The position numbers were made by a program, and so were the translations under genes. A stretch of 64,000 nt of DNA. It comes from Branchiostoma lanceolatum. Lineage: Eukaryota; Chordata; Leptocardii; Amphioxiformes; Branchiostomatidae. The notes beneath the pieces are model-generated. The model made no database searches and had not been told where the DNA came from. It was given only the letters and a program-made list of their open reading frames with translations. Below, one piece after another: positions 57,275 to 64,000 of the stretch; position 1 is the first letter of the stretch; each line of letters begins with the position of its first letter. Where the stretch lies: the NCBI RefSeq assembly GCF_035083965.1, contig NC_089723.1, positions 1,054,001 to 1,118,000 on the forward strand. The letters are read 5' to 3'.

Positions 57275-60157
57275 ATGGTGGCCATGAAACTAACAGTCCT
57301 ACTCGTAGCGGGATTAAGCCTGGCGGTCACGGCGACAGCGGCCAGGGAGGCGTGTCCCAAGCCGTGCGCCTGCTTCAGCAAGGATGGGGAGAAGTTCGTG
57401 AACTGCAGCCGGGCGGACCTGACGTCCGTTCCCGCCGGGATCCCGCCCGAGGTCGCGGCGACAGCGGCCCGGGAGGCGTGTCCGAAGCCATGCGCCTGCT
57501 TCAGCAAGGACGGGACGAAGTACGTGAACTGCAGCCGGGCGGACCTGACGTCCGTCCCCGCCGGGATCCCGCCCGACGTGCAGCAGCTGCTCCTCTCCGG
57601 GAACGGGATCGCTAAGCTGTCCGGAGCGGACTTCGCGGGGCTGAAGTCGGTATCTGTATCTGTAGAGCCTGTATAACCGTCCTCCGGCGTTACACAGCAG
57701 CTTCTGTATCTGTATTGCCGGTATAACCACCTTTCAATGTAACACACCAGCTTCTGTACCTGTATAGCCGGTATAACCACCCTTCGGCGTAACACACCAG
57801 CTTCTGTATCTGTATCTATATAGCCGGTATAACCACCCTTCGGCGTAACACACCAGCTTCTGTATCTGTATAGCCGGTATAACCGCGGGAGCAGCTGGTT
57901 ATATTACACTGAACGACCTGTCACAACTAACCTTTCCATAATATTATCTAACGGCATGCATTGTTAAAGGCTATCTAGTGAGGATGCTTCTACTGTATTT
58001 GATCGTAACGAGTTCCACTCTACGATACTTCTAGAAAAATTCGAATTTTTAATCACATCAATCCTACCAAGGAGGTCCTACAGATAATTCTGGTACTTGT
58101 AGGCATTTCTATTTCTTGTTCTGAGCTAGTTCTAGTAGTAGGTAGGTAGTTGGTACTTCCACCACTTTATTAGTCATTTTGTACATCTGCATGCATACTC
58201 TTGAGCATTTGTCTTCTGTCCTCCTGTATCTGTATCAGGTCGGTCGTCAGTATCGACCTGAGCTCGAACCAGCTGACTAATGACGCCATCCTACCCGGGA
58301 CGTTCAACAATCTGCCCTTCCTGGGAGTTCTAAACCTGGCGGCGAACGAAAACTTTACCGACGTACCAAAGAACCTGCCTCCCCAACTCTACACTCTGTA
58401 CTTCGGCTACAACAGGGTTACACGAGTCACCGAGGACAGCTTCAAAAACCTGCCCCAACTCGTGTACGTGGACTTCGAGAACAACCAAGTCGAGAGCGTC
58501 GCTCCTGGGAGCTTTGAGAACCAGCGCCATCTCACCGGTCTGAGTATCGGCTTCAATAAGATTACCGAGCTGCCTGACGGTGTCTTTAAGACGACCAAGC
58601 TCCAGTATCTCGGCATGAGGTTCAACCAGCTGACCCACGTGCCTGCGGACCTACCCGGCACCCTCACGGACCTGGACTTGGTCGGGAACAAGATCAAAGA
58701 GATCCCGTCCAGAATCTTCTCCAACCTGACGGAGCTCCTGACGCTTCAGGTAGATATAGCGTGCGTATAGTCGAGTGGTTAGGCCCCCATTCCACTGGGA
58801 CGGCGCTCTCGCCGCGCTCTCACGGCGACCTCATTTTGGCCAGAGCGCCGTGAGAACGCCGAGAGCGCCGTCCCAGTGGAATGGGGGTATCAGCGATCTT
58901 GCCTCTGGAACTAGAAGCTGCGAGTTCGATCCCGGCTAGGCTTTGTCACTCACTCGACATGCACGCTACCGGAAAGGGTCGCAGTCTTCAGGACGGGACG
59001 TTAAGGCGTGGTCAATTGTGCTTGTCAAAAAGAGCTAGGGGAATTTTCCCGGTACAATATCCCTGTAAATACAGTACATAGCGTCTGTGTTCTCTGTCAC
59101 GACCAGTGGAAAAATAGCCCTTCAGTGAGCTCAACTGGATGGAGATCATTTTCCTTTTTTTTTCAGGTGTGGCAGCAGAAGACTCTTACGACCATCGGCG
59201 ACGACGCCTTCGACGGGCTGGGCAAACTGCAGATTTTGGACGCGGATTTCTGCAGCATCGACCGCATGACGAACGCCACGCTGAGCGGACTGAGCGGCAT
59301 GTGGGAGTTGTACATGGGCAGCAGCCGGATCCCTTACATCCCGCTGGGAGCCTTCCACGACATCAAGAACGTCACGACGCTCTGGCTGGACGGTAACCAG
59401 CTCACCACGCTCGACCCTGTACTGCTGGACACAAAGTACGTCATCATTCCCTGTAGCTATGCAGTAGCCATCAACAATTGTGATATTCATTGATAATTGC
59501 CACTTGGCAGGAGTCGTTAAACTAATCACTCCAGTCAGCTAAACTTTTTTCGTTTCTTGGACGTACAGATACTGAAACGTAGGGGCCTTGAAGCAACAAC
59601 TTGGACCCACCACTTTACATTTGATCCTCAAGGTGTTAATAATGTCACAGAGTATTCAACTCGAGCTCTTTAATTTCCTCTTTATCTGTAGGACTCTGCC
59701 CCGACTGTCCGAAGTTTTCATCTGGGACAACCCATGGACATGTGACTGTCACCTCCGCTGGCTGAAGGAACACATCGACAACAACAACACCACGCCGACC
59801 GTCGACTCACCCCACATAATGGTGTGTGACGCACCACCCAGACTCAAGGGGCGGGCCTTTGACACCCTCACCCCGAAGGACTTCGTGTGCGAGGACCGGG
59901 ACTCTGACCCGAGTACGGCAAAGTCCAGCTCACGTAGACCCGGTATTGTTCAGGTAGTCAGAGACGAGAGAATGCGCATGCCGTTTGCAGGGGCGGGGAA
60001 AAGTTTCCGGGTCCACAAAGTTTGGAGAGACGAGAACACGTCTATCTGCACGCCAGCGGTTATTGATGACTATTCTATCCTGTGCATGGCTGGAGTGGTG
60101 CTGTTGTTTCTGTGGGTGGGGTTCTCCATGGGTAGGATTGTCGGAAAGGGGCGATGA
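57275..60157 (+). CDS. Membrane LRR protein with duplicated N-terminal cap (four exons)
   Basis: Extracellular leucine-rich-repeat protein, probably a surface recognition or adhesion molecule (inference). Exons: 57275-57645, 58239-58749, 59167-59435, 59692-60157; phases join to 538 residues. Signal peptide MVAMKLTVLLVAGLSLAV. Two successive cysteine-rich LRRNT caps (CPKPCACFSKDG) follow, 42 residues apart. About ten LRRs follow (LxxLxLxxNxI pattern), alternating with LPxxL types as in small leucine-rich proteoglycans. An LRRCT cap is NPWTCDCHLRWLKEHI. A stalk precedes a membrane segment (ILCMAGVVLLFLWVGF) and a short basic tail. Donor and acceptor of intron 1 share GTCGG; only the donor at 57646 keeps the frame. 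Intron 2 contains a SINE. A diverged paralogue follows at 60900. Confidence 0.88.
57332..57583 (+). repeat. In-frame 126-bp tandem duplication of the LRRNT cap
   Basis: Units begin at 57332 and 57458 and are about 92% identical in DNA. Each encodes one ATAAREACPKPC...GIPP module of 42 residues, so the duplication is recent and intra-exonic. Confidence 0.9.
57650..57882 (+). repeat. 50-bp minisatellite in LRR gene A intron 1
   Basis: Four to five units with ACACACCAGCTTCTGTATCT and AGCCGGTATAACCACC. The GTATCTGTA words begin right at the exon 1 end. Confidence 0.9.
57883..58238. other. Remainder of LRR gene A intron 1
   Basis: Unique intronic sequence ending with the CTGTATCAG acceptor. Nothing else seen. 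Confidence 0.5.
58763..59077 (+). mobile_element. tRNA-derived SINE flanked by a 7-bp target duplication
   Basis: Box A-like TAGTCGAGTGGTTA lies near the start, and box B GCGAGTTCGATCC at about 58920-58932, with a SINE body after it. ATAGCGT at 58756-58762 recurs at 59078-59084 as a target-site duplication. A 108-bp hairpin element is nested between box A and box B. Confidence 0.8.
58781..58888. mobile_element. Hairpin element nested in the SINE
   Basis: Left arm CCCCCATTCCACTGGGACGG followed by CGCTCTC; the right arm is its reverse complement ending GGAATGGGGG. It separates the SINE's two promoter boxes. A half copy is at 39365-39445. Confidence 0.85.
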
Positions 60158-60899
60158 TCATTTGCTAAGGCCCCGGATAAAATGCGGTTCTGAATATTTG
60201 AAATGAATACCAGTCTCTTCTCCAGCCACTTTAAAAGCCATAATGACTGTTATATACCTTTTGGTAATCAGGCGTCTTTTGTTATTTTGTTGTTCACATT
60301 ATACAAAGACGTACATTGCAATGATTGTTTCTGCATTCTTGAATATAACAAATCACTTTGATAACGCCGACATGAATATTGTCAATACTATATCATAGCA
60401 TGAACAGATTGTGTCAAAAGAGCCCGATCGATGAGACACCCTAATCCGCATGATATGTCGTTGTTTCCCAAGTAGTTTGAATTCCTATAAGACCTGAATA
60501 ATGTATTCATATGGCCTTTGAATAATTGAAATAGTTATATACAAAACATGTTGCTCCAGCGAGGACATTCTAGTCCTCAAAGCCTTTGTCAGACAAAGCA
60601 AATAAATGATATGCATTTTGATTTGGTGTGTTTGTTAGTCTTAAATGCTGCGTCTATATTTTGTACCATAGATTAACAGCGTGACTGTAAACACATTCAC
60701 AATGTTACAAACCAGGGCTGTCCTCTGTACTTTGTCCTGTATGTTGTACCTGTTTAACCGTTAGTCCCTCCCAACGACCAATGAGGGCGGAGCCTGGTCA
60801 AGGGTCACGCCAGTCTGTATTTTGGCACAGTCCGTACTTTGACACAAGCTGATTTGTTGGAGTGACAATTTCTCCAGAACGTGTCACTCACAACAAAAG
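60158..60899. other. Spacer between the two LRR genes
   Basis: Holds the 3' UTR of gene A and the promoter of gene B. No other gene or repeat family recognised. Confidence 0.5.
60601..60606 (+). terminator. Candidate poly(A) signal of LRR gene A
   Basis: AATAAA 444 bases after the stop. It is the first exact AATAAA I noticed after the stop. Confidence 0.4.
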
Positions 60900-62439
60900 A
60901 TGGACTTTACCAAAATATTAGCACTGTCCTTCTTGGTCAGCTGTTTTGTTCCGGCCTTCGCAGCGTGCGTCAAGCCTTGCACGTGCTTCAGCTCAAGCTG
61001 GACGAGGGTGGTGAACTGTAGCACTGCCGGTCTGACGTCCGTTCCCGCCGATATCCCGTCTGACGTGCAGCGGCTCATCCTGGCTGAAAACAACATCACG
61101 AGTGTCTCTAAGGAGGATTTCAAGGGTCTCGACTTTCTTGAGACAGTCGACTTGAGCAACAACCAGCTGACAGACGATGGACTCCAGGCAGGCACGTTTG
61201 ATGACCTTCCGTCGTTCGGTGCACTTGACCTTTCCTACAACAAGAAGTTCGAAAACTTTCCAACCAACCTGCCCGGAAATCTTAAGACTTTCTCCTTCAT
61301 GTTTAACAAGGCCACCCACGTGACAGAGGACACTTTCAGCAACCTGACCGAACTTGTAAACCTTGATATCTCCAACAACCAACTAGAGAGCGTCGCTTCG
61401 GGGAGCTTCAGGAATCTACGCAATCTGAAGAGTCTCGACATCGGGTTCAATCCTATCAAACAGGACGGCCTCCCTGTCAGCGTTTTGAAGCCGGCAGAAA
61501 AGCTACAGACCCTCGGCCTGCGGTCCGCCCAGCTGACAAATGTGCCCCTGGACCTGCCTGGCAGCCTGCAGAGCCTGGACCTCGGGCTGAACCAGATCAC
61601 AGAACTCCCGCCCAACATCTTCTCCAACCTGACGGACCTACAGTACCTCTCACTCTGGCTGCAGCCGTCGCTAACCCGTATCCATGACAACGCCTTCCAA
61701 GGGCTCGGCAAACTGCAGGTCCTGTACGCAGACTCCTGCGGCGTGGATGACGTCACAAACGGCACGTTTAACGGTCTGAGCGGGGTCAGGAGCGTCTACC
61801 TGGGGAGCGGGAGGATCTCACACCTCCCTGCCGGGGCCTTCTGTCAGATGGAGAGCGTGACGTCACTAAGGCTGGAGAGGAACCAGCTCACCACCCTGGA
61901 ACCAGCGGTGCTGGATACAAGGTTTGTGTGCGCGGCCATGTACGTGCGTTTGTGTCAAATACATATCAAAGAACATAAGTCAATTTGAAGCTGAGCCTTG
62001 AAATACACTATCGATGTTGGGTCAAAGTCTCTAAAAGCCTTACGTTGTGACATAGGTTAAAAGGGAAGGGTGCTCTTACAAATTGCCTGTACATCCATTC
62101 AGGAACAGGACGTCCGATACTTTGGCCTTGAAAATATCGTCTGGAGGCAAAGTGATGATGTCCACCATTGTGTTTTAATAAGGGCTGTTTGCAATCTCTT
62201 ACAGGACTTTGCCGCGCCTGTCTGACGTCCAGCTTTGGGGTAACCCGTGGACGTGTGACTGTCACCTCCGCTGGCTGAAGGAGCACATCGACAACAACAA
62301 CACCTCGCCAACGGTCTCCTCCCCATACCTCATGACGTGTACCGCACCGCCCAGACTCAAGGGTCGGGCCTGGAACACACTCAGTCCCGACGACTTTTTA
62401 TGTGGCGATCGGTATCACAAAAACCGTCAACAGAACTAG
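60900..62439 (+). CDS. Secreted LRR protein, paralogue of the upstream gene (two exons)
   Basis: Exons 60900-61921 and 62205-62439, GT-AG, phase 2 junction, 418 residues. Signal peptide MDFTKILALSFLVSCFVPAF, one LRRNT cap (CVKPCTCFSSSW), about eleven LRRs, then LRRCT (NPWTCDCHLRWLKEHI) ending FLCGDRYHKNRQQN at TAG. Unlike the upstream gene it has no stalk or membrane segment, so the product should be secreted. However, a sequence coding for the missing segment (DDYTILCTVGLVLMLMWVGF) lies in the same frame after two stops (62437, 62443). Most LRRs are in one exon here, whereas in gene A they are split by intron 2, so introns were lost or gained between the paralogues. Confidence 0.88.
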
Positions 62440-62440
62440 A

Positions 62441-62446
62441 AATAAA
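62441..62446 (+). terminator. Poly(A) signal immediately after the LRR gene B stop
   Basis: AATAAA begins 2 bases after the TAG and contains the second in-frame TAA. Cleavage here would exclude the downstream membrane-segment sequence. Confidence 0.55.
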
Positions 62447-62588
62447 ACTTTGCAATCAAGATAAAGCTACAACCCGGACAGGAAAACGGTGATCGTAAGG
62501 AAGTGTACAGGCCAGCCTGTGTAGATGACTATACTATCCTCTGTACGGTCGGTCTTGTGTTGATGTTAATGTGGGTTGGATTCTGTGT
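62446..62588 (+). pseudogene. Stranded stalk and membrane-segment sequence of LRR gene B
   Basis: Open in the LRR frame directly after two stops. It encodes a stalk and DDYTILCTVGLVLMLMWVGF, homologous to the membrane segment of gene A (DDYSILCMAGVVLLFLWVGF). It is interrupted at its end by a MITE. Confidence 0.75.
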
Positions 62589-62800
62589 TAGCCTGGATAC
62601 CAGACCTTTCGCGCGATGCGATGATAAGCCCTTTTGGGCGGGGAAGACCTAGTAGTAGGGATAGAGTTGGCACCCGGGAGCGCTTAGCAGCCGAACTCGG
62701 ATTAATTAGTGGGCCGTGTGCTATCTGTGGCGGCAGCGCGAGTTGCTTCCCCGGCCGAGGGATTAGCTCCATGAGCGCGGTGGTCTGGCACCTAGGCTAA
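62588..62800. mobile_element. MITE at the end of the stranded LRR segment
   Basis: Ends TTAGCCTGGATACCAGACC and GGTCTGGCACCTAGGCTAA are imperfect inverted repeats. GC-rich interior with no ORF. It joins the LRR membrane-segment codons directly. Confidence 0.75.
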
Positions 62801-64000
62801 TTCTGGGTGGGCGTTTCAGTTAGAAGGGAGCAAAGGGTACCTGCAGCACGTTAAGGTATTTTGTTGAACAAGTTGTGATTAGAAGGTTCAAAGTTACACT
62901 GCATGGAGTCGATATTTCACAACATACAGTCCGCTCACCTGTTGCACAGGTGGGTTACCTGCTGGTTACCTGGTGAGATCCACTGGACTTACGTTTGCAC
63001 ACAGGCACAGTTCATTCTTTCTAAAACGTTCATCATTATCTAAGTAGCCACTGCAATAACATCATACCTCGCCAAGTGACGCTGTTCCACTGCCCTACAT
63101 TTTCGCAGCCTAAACCAAGAAGTCGATGCCAAATGGGCGTGGGGATCGAATGGAACAATCAATGAATGAGGTGTTACATCGACAGTGTCGATCAGGCAGT
63201 TTCTTCTTTGTGGTTCAAAACTATATCATAAACACACGCTCTTCATTTTTATCTCCATGAAAAATGGAGATATTGTTTTGGGTGTGTCTGTGTGTGTGTC
63301 TGTCTGTTTGTTTGTTTGTCTGTTTGTGTTTCCGGACCACTCTAGTCAGCATAACTCAAGAACCTTTTGATGGATTACAATGATATTTGGTATGTGGGCG
63401 GGTGTTGTGAAGCCGAGATTCTAGGTCGATTTTGAGCCCCCTAGCATGTGACCTTGGTACTGCAGCAGAAATTCAATTTTTGTATCTTTTGACCTGGACG
63501 TGCTATGGTCTTGATTTTTTGGTGGCAGATAGCTTGTCTTTAGATGTTCTGTTCTCTACAACTTTGTCCCCTTGTATTGAGAGACCTTCAGGAGATGATG
63601 TCACCCACCCTCTCTATGTATTGAAATAGTAAAAAAAGAATAGTAATAAACCTTAAAGGAAGCCTCATGAAGATCGTATCTTACTACTAGCCACAATGAG
63701 ACCTGCAGTCCGATATGTATTCTCACACGAGTTGGATGGTTGGAATATAAGTTTCCGTTCTCGCTCGTAAGTTAAAGCAATTTCCGGGATTACGCGGGTT
63801 TAACTGTACACTTCCCATCAGAACTCCAGGACTGAGATGGCCGTACTTTGTCTTACAGTGACGTGTCATCATGAAGAGGATGAAATAATCGTTTCTGTCC
63901 TGTCGGATTACTGAATGCCATATTTGATAAGTCAGGAAGCCCGTTATAGTTGTAGCGAAATGTCCTGCAAATATTTGCCTCATCTCAAAATGTCGCAACA
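62801..64000. other. 3' end of the window, dispersed repeat, no gene
   Basis: 63248-63560 is a copy of the repeat at 34216-34448, starting with the same ATCTCCATGAAAAATGGAGA hairpin and extending further right (TTGACCTGGACGTGCTATGG). Otherwise nothing recognised. The minus-strand frame at 63723-63998 has no known motif. Confidence 0.55.

Noticed and set aside
57675-57885. Possible CRISPR-like array from the regular 50-bp spacing
   Set aside because: The whole unit is repeated with no unique spacers, inside an intron of a eukaryotic gene, so it is a minisatellite.
57275-58770. Frameshifted LRR pseudogene, suggested by the obvious GTATCT donor
   Set aside because: Using the donor at 57646 instead of 57650 restores the frame and the expected LRR spacing, so the gene looks intact.

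Overview
The window looks like genomic DNA of an invertebrate chordate, most likely an amphioxus (Branchiostoma). This is an inference from gene content (an ACE/ACE2-family peptidase, a cluster of cholinesterase-like carboxylesterases, membrane LRR proteins), short GT-AG introns, dense tRNA-derived SINEs and fold-back/MITE elements, and deuterostome-like protein sequences. No species was confirmed by search. Nothing bacterial is present: there are no operons or Shine-Dalgarno sites.

Layout. 1-15,090 holds no convincing gene. It is filled with diverged tandem duplications, two Penelope-like fragments, a GC-rich MITE, a fold-back element, a TA microsatellite and one weak initiator-like ORF. 15,096-16,330 (-) is one exon of an Arg/Asp-rich coiled-coil protein. 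18,886-22,052 (-) is a five-exon carboxylesterase. 22,457-24,017 is a 1.56-kb fold-back element. 24,880-35,285 (+) is a 13-exon, 632-residue secreted or membrane-anchored peptidase of the ACE/ACE2 family. 35,500-39,540 is a duplicated, decayed tract with broken esterase pieces. 39,541-50,650 (+) holds three more esterases in tandem. 52,293-55,277 (+) is an intronless ORF for a 994-residue acidic protein ending in a polybasic stretch and a CaaX box. 57,275-62,439 (+) holds two related LRR genes.

For every spliced gene I placed exon boundaries by GT/AG signals and checked that reading phases join. The four esterases give 570, 570, 573 and 575 residues, the peptidase 632, and the LRR proteins 538 and 418.

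How it fits together. The esterase locus is the dynamic core: one inverted and three direct copies, a truncated first exon, orphan signal-peptide leaders, a ghost intergenic unit whose gene body is gone, and blocks of perfect nucleotide identity between otherwise diverged copies that suggest gene conversion. The peptidase keeps the zinc site and carries the ACE2-type pocket residues (Arg at the ACE Gln281 position, non-Lys and non-Tyr at 511/520), so a carboxypeptidase-like activity is the best inference. Its introns hold three independent partial tandem duplications of its own exons. No multi-gene system of a new kind was identified. The most unusual items are the ACE2-like pocket, the CaaX acidic protein, the LRR gene whose membrane segment lies in frame beyond two stops, and the ghost esterase unit.
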